From contig WFVQ01000137.1 in NCBI GenBank assembly GCA_015491585.1, forward strand, positions 1 through 22,188: DNA of 22,188 nucleotides, in the 5' to 3' direction. Every line of letters starts with the position of its first letter. Positions within the stretch are counted from its first letter, which is position 1. The notes below the pieces were generated by a model. The model saw only the letters and a list, made by a program, of their open reading frames with translations, was not told the origin of the DNA and made no database searches. The position numbers were made by a program, and so were the translations under genes. This DNA is from Deltaproteobacteria bacterium (GTDB taxonomy: Bacteria > Desulfobacterota > Dissulfuribacteria > Dissulfuribacterales > S140-46). Of the stretch, positions 1-6,889 are shown in pieces.

Positions 1-88
1 GTCTGGAAGCGCCTCGGAGGCGCGCATCAGGTTAATGGAGGCGGTGGAGGAATACTTCGACACCCACGAGGCAGGGCAAGATGGCTGA
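1..88 (+). CDS. C-terminal end of probable DHH-family phosphoesterase (NrnA-like), partial
   Basis: An open frame enters from the left edge (frame 2) and ends at TGA 86-88. It encodes about 28 residues, including SEARIRLMEAVEEYFDTHEA. An acidic, amphipathic C-terminal helix after a Gly/Ser turn resembles the end of DHH/DHHA1 phosphoesterases (NrnA-type nanoRNase/pAp phosphatase). That gene often sits between rbfA and truB in related bacteria. The stop overlaps the truB start by 8 bases, so the two are probably translationally coupled. Too little is present to show a catalytic motif. The end of rbfA or another gene remains possible; the family call rests mainly on gene order. Confidence 0.5.
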   Translation, partial: SGSASEARIRLMEAVEEYFDTHEAGQDG

Positions 89-1025
89 CGGCGTTCTGGT
101 AGTGGACAAACCCAGGGGCGTGACCTCTTTCTGGGTGGTCCAGAGGGTTAGGCGCCTGGCCGGCGAGCGCAAGGTGGGACACGCAGGGACCCTGGATCCT
201 CTGGCAACGGGCGTGCTCTTGGTCTGCCTGGGCAAGGCCACCAAGATAGTCCAGTTCCTCATGGAGGGGGACAAGACCTATGCCGGGACCATGACCCTGG
301 GCAGGGTGACCGATACCTACGATGCCGACGGCAGGGTGGTGGAGGAGAAGAGGGTGGATCCCGGGCTGGATCTCGAGACCGTGCGCGCGGCGGCCAGGGA
401 GTTCGAGGGGGTTCTCATGCAGGAGCCGCCGGCCTTCTCTGCGGCCAAGCACAAGGGCCAGCCACTCTACAAACTGGCGAGAAAGGGTATCCGTGTGCGG
501 AAGGAGCCCAGGGAGATCAGGGTGAAGAGTTTCGAGATCGAGGAGGTCGATCTCCCGCTGGTGCGGTTCCAGGTGACGTGCAGCAAAGGGACATATGTCC
601 GTTCACTTGTCCATGACTTGGGCGCGAGGCTCGGATGCGGCGCCTTTCTCTCCTCCCTGACCAGGACGGCCAGCGGTCCGTTTTCGATAGAGCAGGCGGT
701 CTCACTGGAGGAGCTGGAGGCTGCTGCCGGGGAGGGGCGTCTCGAAGAGGTCGTGGTGCCGGTCTCCAAGGCGCTCGCCCACTTTCCCGCCGTGGAGGTG
801 GACAGGGAGATGGCCGAGCAAATCAGGAGGGGGATTCCGGTGGCCGGTTCTCTGGTCTCAGGCGCGTGCAGCGGTCCAGGCGGTGCCGAGGGCGGCTTCG
901 TGCGGCTGATGTGCGGCAGGGAACTGGTAGCCGTGGTGCCGTGCGGTACGGCGGAGGAGACGGCCAGAAGTTTGATAAAACCCGTCAAGGTATGGCCCAG
1001 GACGGACAATGCTGCGGCGGTGTGA
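81..1025 (+). CDS. truB: tRNA pseudouridine(55) synthase TruB
   Basis: The gene encodes 314 residues that isomerise U55 in the T-loop of tRNAs. The N-terminal signature VVDKPRGVTS (residues 7-16) and the catalytic motif GTLDPLATG (36-44, nucleophile Asp39) are intact. Further TruB blocks follow, including the KTY segment near residue 68 and the GTYVRSL segment near 169. Residues after about 240 form the expected TruB C-terminal/PUA-like region. The ATG at 81 lies inside the end of the upstream gene and gives a normal N-terminus starting two residues before the first conserved block. rpsO follows after 55 bases, matching the conserved truB-rpsO-pnp order, so all three are probably transcribed together. 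Confidence 0.97.
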   Translation: MADGVLVVDKPRGVTSFWVVQRVRRLAGERKVGHAGTLDPLATGVLLVCLGKATKIVQFLMEGDKTYAGTMTLGRVTDTYDADGRVVEEKRVDPGLDLETVRAAAREFEGVLMQEPPAFSAAKHKGQPLYKLARKGIRVRKEPREIRVKSFEIEEVDLPLVRFQVTCSKGTYVRSLVHDLGARLGCGAFLSSLTRTASGPFSIEQAVSLEELEAAAGEGRLEEVVVPVSKALAHFPAVEVDREMAEQIRRGIPVAGSLVSGACSGPGGAEGGFVRLMCGRELVAVVPCGTAEETARSLIKPVKVWPRTDNAAAV

Positions 1026-1080
1026 ATGAAAAGGACGCAAGGAAAGGTAAAATCTAAAGATAACAAGGAGGAATTGAACC

Positions 1081-1350
1081 GTGGCTCTCAGTGCTGAACG
1101 AAAGAAGGAGATAATAGAGAAGTTCAAGACCCACAGCTCCGATACCGGCTCTCCCGAGGTGCAGGTGGCGCTGCTCACCGAGCGTATCAACTACCTCACC
1201 GAGCACTTCAAGGTCCACAAAAAGGACCACGCCTCGCGCCGGGGGCTCCTGAAGCTGGTGGGCCAGCGCAGGCGGCTTCTCGATTATCTTAAGTCCAAGG
1301 ATCTGGAGCGGTACCGCAAGCTCATCGCCGAGCTAGGTCTTAGGAGATAG
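1081..1350 (+). CDS. rpsO: 30S ribosomal protein S15
   Basis: The gene encodes 89 residues, the standard S15 length. S15 is a primary 16S rRNA binder that organises the central domain of the 30S subunit. Family hallmarks are the THSSDTGSPEVQVALLTERI segment (residues 17-36) and the HKKDHASRRGLLKLVGQRRR block (46-65), followed by LLDYLK. The start is GTG at 1081, fixed by a strong AAGGAGG at 1065-1071 with 9 nt spacing and by the family N-terminus (ALSAERKKEII). It lies between truB and pnp. S15 autoregulates through its mRNA leader in several bacteria, but I could not identify a convincing S15-binding fold in the 55-base leader. Confidence 0.98.
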   Translation: MALSAERKKEIIEKFKTHSSDTGSPEVQVALLTERINYLTEHFKVHKKDHASRRGLLKLVGQRRRLLDYLKSKDLERYRKLIAELGLRR

Positions 1351-1353
1351 TGG

Positions 1354-1404
1354 CCTGCCGGCAGCTATACCGGCGGGATGTGGACCCGCGCCGCCCGAGG
1401 GGCG
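1354..1404 (+). promoter_or_regulatory. Two hairpins in the rpsO-pnp spacer (possible pnp leader control or processing site)
   Basis: The 135-base spacer between rpsO and pnp can form an 8-bp stem (1354-1361 with 1370-1377, one G-U pair, 8-base loop) and a second perfect stem CGCCC-GAG-GGGCG at 1392-1404. No T-run follows either, so they are not evident terminators. In Escherichia coli, RNase III cuts a hairpin in the rpsO-pnp spacer and PNPase then represses its own mRNA. A comparable role here is inference from position and structure only. Confidence 0.35.
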
Positions 1405-1485
1405 TGGAAGATGGCGTGTACGCGGAGCAGGCGCCCCCTGGCCGCGCAGGATGTGCAATGGGCATGATTGGAGGATGGCCTCACG

Positions 1486-3585
1486 ATGACAAAGGTAGAG
1501 ATTGAACTCAACGGTTTGCCTTTTTCCCTGGAGACGGGCAGGCTCGCCAAACAGGCGAATGGAGCGGTGCTTGTCACCCTTGGAGACACCAAGGTGCTGG
1601 TCACCGCGGTGACTTCTGGAGAGCCCAGGGAGGGAATCGACTTCCTTCCCCTGATGTGCGATTACAAGGAGATGTTCTATGCGGTGGGAAGGATTCCAGG
1701 CGGCTACTTCCGCAGGGAGATAGGCCGCCCCACCGAGAAGGAGACCCTCACCTCCAGGTTCATTGACAGGCCGCTGCGCCCCAGGTTCCCGGAGGGCTAC
1801 AACTACGACACCCAGATATTGGCCACCGTCTTGTCGGTGGATCCTGAGATAGACCCGGATGTCCTGGCCATTACCGGCGCCTCTGCGGCCCTGCACGTCT
1901 CAGACATTCCGTTCGACGGCCCCATCGCCGGAGTCAGGGTGGGGCGAGTGGACGGCAAGTTCATCGTCAATCCTACCAAGACGGAGCTCTCCCACTCCGA
2001 CATGTCGCTGGTTGTTGCTGCATCCAGGGATGCAGTGGTGATGGTCGAGGGCGGTCTTGCGGTCCTCCCCGAGGAGGAGGTGTTGGACGCCATATTCTTC
2101 GGGTTCGAGGCCTCCCAGCCCTTGCTGGATATGCAGGAGGAGCTCAGGGAGAAGGCGGGAAAGCCCAAGTTCGATGTGCCGGTGGTGGAGATCGCGAGCG
2201 GGATAGAGGAGAGGGTCAAAGAACTCGCGTCCGAGAGGCTGGATTCCATCATCAGGATTCCCGAGAAGGTGGCCAGGAGCAAGGCCAAGAAGGAGCTCTT
2301 CTCCGAGGTCTGGGAGGTGCTCGCCGAGGAGTTCCCCGACTCCAGGGGCGAGGTCTTCTCAATACTCAAGGACCTGGAGAAGGAGGCCATGCGCAACATG
2401 ATCGTGAGGGAGAGGGTGCGCATCGATGGCCGCAAGTTCAACGAGGTGAGGCCCATCTCCTGCTCTGTGGGAGACCTGCCCAGGGCGCACGGATCCGCTG
2501 TCTTCACCCGCGGCGAGACTCAGGTGATGGCGGTGGCCACCCTGGGTAGCGTGGAGGATGAGCAGAGGATCGAGTCCCTCAGCGGAGACATCTCCAAGCA
2601 CTTCATGCTCCACTACAACTTTCCTCCCTATTGCGTGGGAGAGGTCCGGCCTCTTAGAGGGCCGGCGAGGCGGGATATAGGTCATGGAGCATTGGCAGAG
2701 AGGGCGTTGGCTGCTGTTGTGCCGCCGCCAGAGGACTTCATCTACACCATCAGGATCGTCTCCGAGGTGTTGGAGTCCAACGGCTCCTCCTCGATGGCCA
2801 CGGTCTGCGGCGGTACCCTGGCCATGATGGATGCCGGCATCCCCATCCGCGACATGGTGGCTGGAGTGGCTATGGGGCTCATCAAGGAAGAGGGCGACGT
2901 CGTCATCCTCTCGGACATACTCGGCGACGAGGATCACCTGGGAGACATGGACTTCAAGGTCGCCGGGACCGAGGAGGGGATAACCGCCCTCCAGATGGAC
3001 ATCAAGATCGCAGGCATAGACAAGGCCATCCTGGAGAAGGCGTTGGTCCAGGCGCGGGAGGCCAGGATGCACATACTGGGCAAGATGCGCGAGGTCATGG
3101 ACAAGCCCAGGGAGAGCCTATCCAAGTACGCGCCCAAGGTCACTACGCTCCAGATAAATCCCGACAGGATAAGGGATCTAATCGGCCCGGGCGGAAAGAA
3201 CATCAAGGGGATCATAGCAGCCTGCGACGTCCGTATAGACGTGGACGACTCTGGTACGGTCCATGTGTTCGCGCCGTCGGAGGATGCCTCTGCCAAGGCC
3301 CTGGCCATGATCGACTCCCTCACCAAGGATCCGGAAGTCGGCGATATATTCACTGGAACGGTCAAGAAGATCACCGACTTCGGCGCCTTCGTGGAGATCA
3401 TGCCCGGCGTGGACGGCCTGGTCCACATCTCCCAGTTGGACAACAGGCGCGTCAACAACGTCCGTGACGTGGTCAAGGAGGGCGAGAAGCTGAAGGTCAA
3501 GGTGATAGAGATAGATCCCAACGGACGCATAAAGCTGAGCAGGAAGGTGCTCCTGCCAGCGGATTCGGCATCCCGCCGGGGTTGA
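1486..3585 (+). CDS. pnp: Polyribonucleotide nucleotidyltransferase (PNPase)
   Basis: The gene encodes a phosphorolytic 3'-5' exoribonuclease of about 699 residues, a trimeric core enzyme of mRNA decay. Domains in order are a first RNase PH-like domain, an all-helical linker, the catalytic second RNase PH domain (FMLHYNFPPYCVGEVRP, then ESNGSSSMATVCGG), a KH domain (about 555-610, with DLIGPGGKNIKGI) and an S1 domain (about 618-690, with GTVKKITDFGAFVE and VDGLVHISQL). The frame is open from a TTG at 1468, but ATG 1486 is preferred: GGAGG at 1470-1474 lies 11 nt upstream, and the protein then begins TKVEIELNG as the family does. It converges on tmk with 15 bases between the two stop codons. 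Confidence 0.97.
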   Translation: MTKVEIELNGLPFSLETGRLAKQANGAVLVTLGDTKVLVTAVTSGEPREGIDFLPLMCDYKEMFYAVGRIPGGYFRREIGRPTEKETLTSRFIDRPLRPRFPEGYNYDTQILATVLSVDPEIDPDVLAITGASAALHVSDIPFDGPIAGVRVGRVDGKFIVNPTKTELSHSDMSLVVAASRDAVVMVEGGLAVLPEEEVLDAIFFGFEASQPLLDMQEELREKAGKPKFDVPVVEIASGIEERVKELASERLDSIIRIPEKVARSKAKKELFSEVWEVLAEEFPDSRGEVFSILKDLEKEAMRNMIVRERVRIDGRKFNEVRPISCSVGDLPRAHGSAVFTRGETQVMAVATLGSVEDEQRIESLSGDISKHFMLHYNFPPYCVGEVRPLRGPARRDIGHGALAERALAAVVPPPEDFIYTIRIVSEVLESNGSSSMATVCGGTLAMMDAGIPIRDMVAGVAMGLIKEEGDVVILSDILGDEDHLGDMDFKVAGTEEGITALQMDIKIAGIDKAILEKALVQAREARMHILGKMREVMDKPRESLSKYAPKVTTLQINPDRIRDLIGPGGKNIKGIIAACDVRIDVDDSGTVHVFAPSEDASAKALAMIDSLTKDPEVGDIFTGTVKKITDFGAFVEIMPGVDGLVHISQLDNRRVNNVRDVVKEGEKLKVKVIEIDPNGRIKLSRKVLLPADSASRRG

Positions 3586-3591
3586 GGCTGG

Positions 3592-3612
3592 GCTGCCCTG
3601 TCACCGGGCAGC
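3592..3612. terminator. Hairpin between converging pnp and tmk genes
   Basis: GCTGCCC (3592-3598) and GGGCAGC (3606-3612) form a perfect 7-bp stem with a 7-base loop. It lies between the pnp stop and the tmk stop and overlaps the last codons of tmk. The symmetry suits a bidirectional terminator or 3'-end stabiliser for both converging transcripts. There is no clear T-run on either side, so intrinsic termination is uncertain. Confidence 0.45.
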
Positions 3613-4221
3613 GCAGCGTTCCAGTATAAGGGCTTCCGCTTCGTCCGCCATCGCGTCCAGGGGGCGTGTTGCATCGATCTTCGCTATGAACGGGGCCGAG
3701 ATGGCCCTGAACTGTTCCGCGACCCTCTGGAGGTAATCCGCCTGCTCGAAGAGATTGGGTGACTCCCCCCTGGACCTGGTTATCCTCTGGATGGCCATCT
3801 CCACCGGCAGCTCCAGCACCAGGGCGATGTCCGGCCTGGGGGCGAACTCCTCATTTTCCCTCCGGATGGCCTCTGGGTCCATGCCCCTGGCCCCCTGGTA
3901 GGCAATGGTGGAGAGATAGTAGCGGTCGCAGATCACAAGCGCTCCTGAGCGCAGTTTTGGGAGGATGAGCGTCTCAACGTGTTCCCTCCTGTCTTCTACG
4001 AATAGCCGGTACTCCTCCTCCAGTGTGAGCCGCTCCGTTCCCGAGAACGAGCGTCTCAGCGCCCTTCCGTGGGGGCCGCCGGTGGGTTCGGCGGTGGAGA
4101 CCACCTCGCTCCAGCGGCCCTGCGCCCGCGATAGCCTGGAGGCCAATTCCCTGGCCAGGCTCGACTTGCCTGAGCCGTCTATCCCCTCTATCACCACCAG
4201 GCATCCCCTAACCGCGTCCAT
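3601..4221 (-). CDS. tmk: Thymidylate kinase
   Basis: The gene encodes 206 residues, the usual length, for phosphorylating dTMP to dTDP with ATP. Visible motifs are the P-loop GIDGSGKS (residues 13-20), the EPT segment near 45 in place of the common EPGG, the DRY motif in ICDRYYLST (Asp99-Arg100-Tyr101), the YQG substrate loop (108-110) and a lid region with RITRSRGES. The start is supported by an AGGAGGGG stretch about 6 bases upstream. It overlaps the end of the smr gene by 14 bases and is the last gene of an M16-dut-smr-tmk operon. With dut it supplies two steps of dUTP/dTTP metabolism in one transcript. Confidence 0.95.
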   Translation of the reverse strand: MDAVRGCLVVIEGIDGSGKSSLARELASRLSRAQGRWSEVVSTAEPTGGPHGRALRRSFSGTERLTLEEEYRLFVEDRREHVETLILPKLRSGALVICDRYYLSTIAYQGARGMDPEAIRRENEEFAPRPDIALVLELPVEMAIQRITRSRGESPNLFEQADYLQRVAEQFRAISAPFIAKIDATRPLDAMADEAEALILERCAAR

Positions 4222-4948
4222 GCCGTCCCCTCCTGCCGCCCCTCGCGGACCGTTTCCTTTTCTTCTTTACCGGCCTCCTGGACAGCAGCACGTAGGTGAC
4301 TCCGGCACCGCCGTCCCAGGATGGCGCGCTGGCATAGGCCAGCACGAAGCGCCGGAACGGCCCCTGCCTGATCCACCGGAGCACCAGTCCCTTGAGCACA
4401 GGTTCCTTCCTGGACGAAAGTCCCCTGCCGTGGATGACGGCCACGCACCTGCGGTTCAGGGAGAGGCTCTCGGAGAAGAATTGGTGGCAGGCATCCATTG
4501 CAGAGACCGCGTCCATGCCGTGGAGGTCGAGATATGCCTGTATGGAGAAGCGGCCCTCGTGGAGATGGCGGCACAACTCAGGTGAGATACCAGGATTGGT
4601 CCCCTCCACGAACTCCGGGGTGTCCTTCACGGGAAGCGGGACCTTGCCGGAAACCAGCTCCTCCAGACGCGCCCGCGCCCGCCGCTCTTCGTCGGCCTCC
4701 TGGAGCCTTCTGATCTCAGGAACCGGGGACGGCCTGCGCTCTTCCACCGGTTCCACCCTGGACGATTCCAGGGGGACCACCCCTTTCATGGCCTTGAGGA
4801 AGAGTGCGAGATCGTCGTCCTGGGAAGGGGGCTCCTGGTGTAGATCCCGGAGCGCCTCGCGCCTCTCCTTCTTCCTCTTGGATCTCAGGAGCTTTCTGAG
4901 CGAGGAGAAGGGGCGGTCTGTCAATATGTCGCCTCGTCCTGCGTCCAC
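4208..4948 (-). CDS. Smr-domain protein (MutS2 C-terminal-like) with basic tails
   Basis: The gene encodes 246 residues. The C-terminal Smr domain (about 135-225) carries LDLHG (140-144), HGRG (173-176) and a GGAGVTYVLL ending (213-222), the signature of Smr nucleases that act on branched DNA or on mRNA of stalled ribosomes. The N-terminal 130 residues are charged and probably disordered, with a basic stretch RSKRKKERRE at 22-31. The extreme C-terminus is a Lys/Arg/Gly-rich tail (228-246), which suggests nucleic-acid binding. The start is GTG 4948, 24 bases after the dut stop, with only a weak GGAAAG-type ribosome site. The exact substrate cannot be inferred. It overlaps tmk by 14 bases. Confidence 0.85.
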   Translation of the reverse strand: MDAGRGDILTDRPFSSLRKLLRSKRKKERREALRDLHQEPPSQDDDLALFLKAMKGVVPLESSRVEPVEERRPSPVPEIRRLQEADEERRARARLEELVSGKVPLPVKDTPEFVEGTNPGISPELCRHLHEGRFSIQAYLDLHGMDAVSAMDACHQFFSESLSLNRRCVAVIHGRGLSSRKEPVLKGLVLRWIRQGPFRRFVLAYASAPSWDGGAGVTYVLLSRRPVKKKRKRSARGGRRGRHGRG

Positions 4949-4972
4949 TTCAGCTCTTTCCGTCCGTCCGGC

Positions 4973-5422
4973 TCACCTGCCGCTGTGGCCGAAGCCTCCG
5001 GCCCCGCGGCCGGTGGAGTCCAGTTCGTCCACCTCCACCATGACGGCCCTGGAGACCGGCGCGAGCACGAGCTGGGCCACCCTGTCGCCGCGTTTTATGG
5101 TGTATGGGGCACTGCCCAGGTTTATCACCGCCACCTTGACCTCGCCCCGGTAGTCGGCATCGATGGTGCCAGGGGCGTTGACCACGGTGACTCCGTGCTT
5201 GAATGCCAGCCCTGACCTGGGCCTGACCTGTATCTCGTAGCCAGCGGGAATGGCCAGGGCAAAACCGGTGGGCACCAGGGCCCGTCCTCCCGGGGGGAGG
5301 GTCAGCTCCCCGTCCACTGCTGCGGGCACGTCCATCCCGGCTGCCAGGTCGCTCATGTAGGAGGGCAACGGCAGGCCCGCGCCGTGGGGCAGCCGCTTGA
5401 TCTCGACCTTCACCTCTTCCAT
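4973..5422 (-). CDS. dut: dUTP diphosphatase (dUTPase)
   Basis: The gene encodes 149 residues, typical of trimeric dUTPase, which hydrolyses dUTP to dUMP and diphosphate, keeping uracil out of DNA and feeding thymidylate synthesis. All five motifs are visible: I around SDLAAGMDVPA (24-34), II RPRSGLA (67-73), III GTIDADYRGEV (85-95, with Asp88 and Asp90), IV GDRVAQLVL (112-120), and V RGAGGFGHSG (139-148), the P-loop-like arm that closes over the substrate. Motif I reads AAGMD where AGLD is more usual. The start lies 3 bases after the M16 peptidase stop, with a GGAG element inside the end of that gene, so coupling is likely. Confidence 0.97.
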   Translation of the reverse strand: MEEVKVEIKRLPHGAGLPLPSYMSDLAAGMDVPAAVDGELTLPPGGRALVPTGFALAIPAGYEIQVRPRSGLAFKHGVTVVNAPGTIDADYRGEVKVAVINLGSAPYTIKRGDRVAQLVLAPVSRAVMVEVDELDSTGRGAGGFGHSGR

Positions 5423-5425
5423 CTT

Positions 5426-6688
5426 CTACTCCACCCCTATCACCGAGGCCACCTTGGCCGCTGCGTCCGCGTGCGCCGGGCCGAGAATGGTGGCGGAGCC
5501 GCCGTCCTGAAGACGGCCGGCCGCCACCCTGGCCACGTCTTCCGGGGTGACGGCCTCTATCCTTTGTACCACCTCGTCGTAGGTGAGGTATTCTCCCAGG
5601 TAAAGCTCCATCTTGGCTATCCTGCTCATCCGCGAGTCGCTGTTCTCTGCGCTCAACAGCAAGCCTCCCTTGACGTGGTCCTTGGCGGCCTGGAGCTCGT
5701 CGGAGGACGGGCCGCTCTCGGCCAGGGCGCGGAGCTGATCCATCACTATGGATGCAGTCTCCTCTATGTTGGCGGCGTCTATGCCGGCATAGACCCCTGT
5801 CACCCCTGTGTCCTGGTACGAGGAGTTGAAAGAGTAGATGGAGTAGGCGAGGCCGCGCTTCTCGCGCACCTCCTGGAACAGCCTGGAGCTCATGGAGCCT
5901 CCCCATATCACGTTCAGCAGCGTGGCAGCGAACCGCTCCGCGCTTGAGGCAGAGATGCCCTCGAAGCCCAAGACCAGGTGGACCTGTTCAAGTGCCTTGG
6001 TATGGAGCCAGACGCCCTTTGCCGGAGCAGGGCGTCTCCTCCCGCAGCCTGCGCTATGGCCGGGCACGGAGCCGAAATGGGCCTCCACAAGACGGGTGAA
6101 CTCCTCTGCCCTGACGTTGCCTGCCGCGGCTACGACGATCCTGTCTCCCACGTATTTCTCCGCCATGTACCGCCTGAGGGTGGAGCTGTCGAATCCCGAC
6201 ACCGTCTCCTGAGTGCCCAGTATGGGCTGCCCCAACCCGGCGCCGGGCCAGAAGGAGCGGTAGAAGAGGTCGTGGACCAGGTCGTCGGGCGAGTCCTCCA
6301 CCATGTTTATCTCCTGCAGTATGACCATCCTCTCGCGGTCCAGCTCCTCTGGATCGAACTTTGAATTCAGGAAGATATCGGCAAGGAGTTCCATGACCTG
6401 GTCGAGGTGCGTATCCAGGACCTTGGCGTGGAAACAGGTCTGCTCCCTGGATGTGAAGGCGTTGGAGAATCCTCCCATCCTGTCGAACTCCTTGGCGATG
6501 TCCAGGGCGCTCCTGGATTCGGTTCCCTTGAATATCATGTGCTCGATGAAATGGCTGGCGCCGCTCTCTGCCGGTGTCTCGTCCCGGCTTCCTGCATCCA
6601 CCCATATCCCCACCGAGACGGACCTCACAGAGGGGACCTCTTCTACGAGGACCCTTATCCCGTTGCCTATCACCTGTTTTCCGAACAA
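5426..6688 (-). CDS. M16-family zinc metallopeptidase (processing-peptidase-like)
   Basis: The gene encodes 420 residues, one full M16B unit of two homologous halves. The inverted zinc motif HFIEH is at 46-50 (His46, Glu49, His50). The downstream glutamate lies in the ERMVILQEINMVEDSPDD region about 75 residues later. The second half carries the family segment RGLAYSIYSF...GVYAG. No signal peptide is visible, so it is probably cytoplasmic; its substrate is unknown. The start is TTG 6688, decided by AAGGAGG (6694-6700 on the opposite strand) 5 bases upstream. It is the first gene of the M16-dut-smr-tmk operon and has a recognisable promoter. M16 next to dut is a familiar pairing in related bacteria. 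Confidence 0.93.
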   Translation of the reverse strand: MFGKQVIGNGIRVLVEEVPSVRSVSVGIWVDAGSRDETPAESGASHFIEHMIFKGTESRSALDIAKEFDRMGGFSNAFTSREQTCFHAKVLDTHLDQVMELLADIFLNSKFDPEELDRERMVILQEINMVEDSPDDLVHDLFYRSFWPGAGLGQPILGTQETVSGFDSSTLRRYMAEKYVGDRIVVAAAGNVRAEEFTRLVEAHFGSVPGHSAGCGRRRPAPAKGVWLHTKALEQVHLVLGFEGISASSAERFAATLLNVIWGGSMSSRLFQEVREKRGLAYSIYSFNSSYQDTGVTGVYAGIDAANIEETASIVMDQLRALAESGPSSDELQAAKDHVKGGLLLSAENSDSRMSRIAKMELYLGEYLTYDEVVQRIEAVTPEDVARVAAGRLQDGGSATILGPAHADAAAKVASVIGVE

Positions 6689-6729
6689 ACCGTCCTCCTT
6701 CTGGCCACTGTATTGCTGAATCTGCCGAG

Positions 6730-6758
6730 AAGATAGCAGGAATCGGACACGGTTTCAA
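6730..6758 (-). promoter_or_regulatory. Sigma70-type promoter for M16-dut-smr-tmk
   Basis: On the minus strand, TTGAAA (6753-6758) and TATCTT (6730-6735) are separated by exactly 17 bases. Transcription would begin near 6723, about 35 bases before the TTG start and upstream of the ribosome site at 6694-6700. The boxes match consensus at five and four of six positions. Confidence 0.6.
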
Positions 6759-6773
6759 AACCGCTACGGTTTC
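6749..6773. promoter_or_regulatory. Palindrome and direct repeat over the M16 -35 box
   Basis: CGGTTTCAAAACCG at 6750-6763 is a perfect 14-base palindrome covering the -35 hexamer of the minus-strand promoter. Its left arm, ACGGTTTC (6749-6756), is repeated directly at 6766-6773, 17 bases away. A dyad on a -35 box is a good place for a repressor, but no regulator can be named from sequence alone. Confidence 0.4.
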
Positions 6774-6814
6774 CACAAGGGGGCCTCAGGCGATTATTCT
6801 GAGAAAGGACCGTC

Positions 6815-6825
6815 CATGTGACATG
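6815..6825. promoter_or_regulatory. CATGTGACATG palindrome upstream of the polyferredoxin promoter
   Basis: An 11-base dyad (CATGT-G-ACATG) is centred at 6820, about 20 bases before the -35 box at 6841 and near -57 from the predicted transcript start. The position suits an activator. A CTCAG...CTGAG inverted repeat (6785-6789 and 6799-6803) lies further upstream. The regulator is unknown and chance is possible. Confidence 0.3.
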
Positions 6826-6840
6826 AGGAACAAATACCGC

Positions 6841-6870
6841 TTGACCTCATGCTCTGCCATCCGATAAACT
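6841..6870 (+). promoter_or_regulatory. Putative sigma70-type promoter for the polyferredoxin gene
   Basis: TTGACC (6841-6846) and TAAACT (6865-6870) are separated by 18 bases. The predicted start near 6877 leaves a leader of only about 13 bases before ATG 6890. No Shine-Dalgarno sequence precedes that ATG, which fits a nearly leaderless mRNA or a later true start. Confidence 0.45.
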
Positions 6871-6889
6871 CCCAACTATTCGTCCTTCA

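Noticed and set aside
1468..1485. TTG 1468 as the pnp start.
   Set aside because: It would put the ribosome-binding GGAGG inside the coding region; ATG 1486 is well placed and matches family N-termini.
4392..5153. 253-codon open frame on the + strand.
   Set aside because: It is antisense to the smr and dut genes; Ser/Arg-rich shadow.
4950..5906. 318-codon open frame on the - strand.
   Set aside because: It overlaps dut and the M16 gene in another frame; its product is Arg/Gly-rich without motifs, while dut has all five motifs.
6724..6775. Resemblance to the 5' half of a tRNA-Leu or tRNA-Sec (GCCGAGA, GGAATCGG, then TTTCAAAA).
   Set aside because: The anticodon-like stem does not pair with a 7-base loop, no T-arm or matching acceptor 3' strand follows, and the same bases make a good minus-strand promoter.
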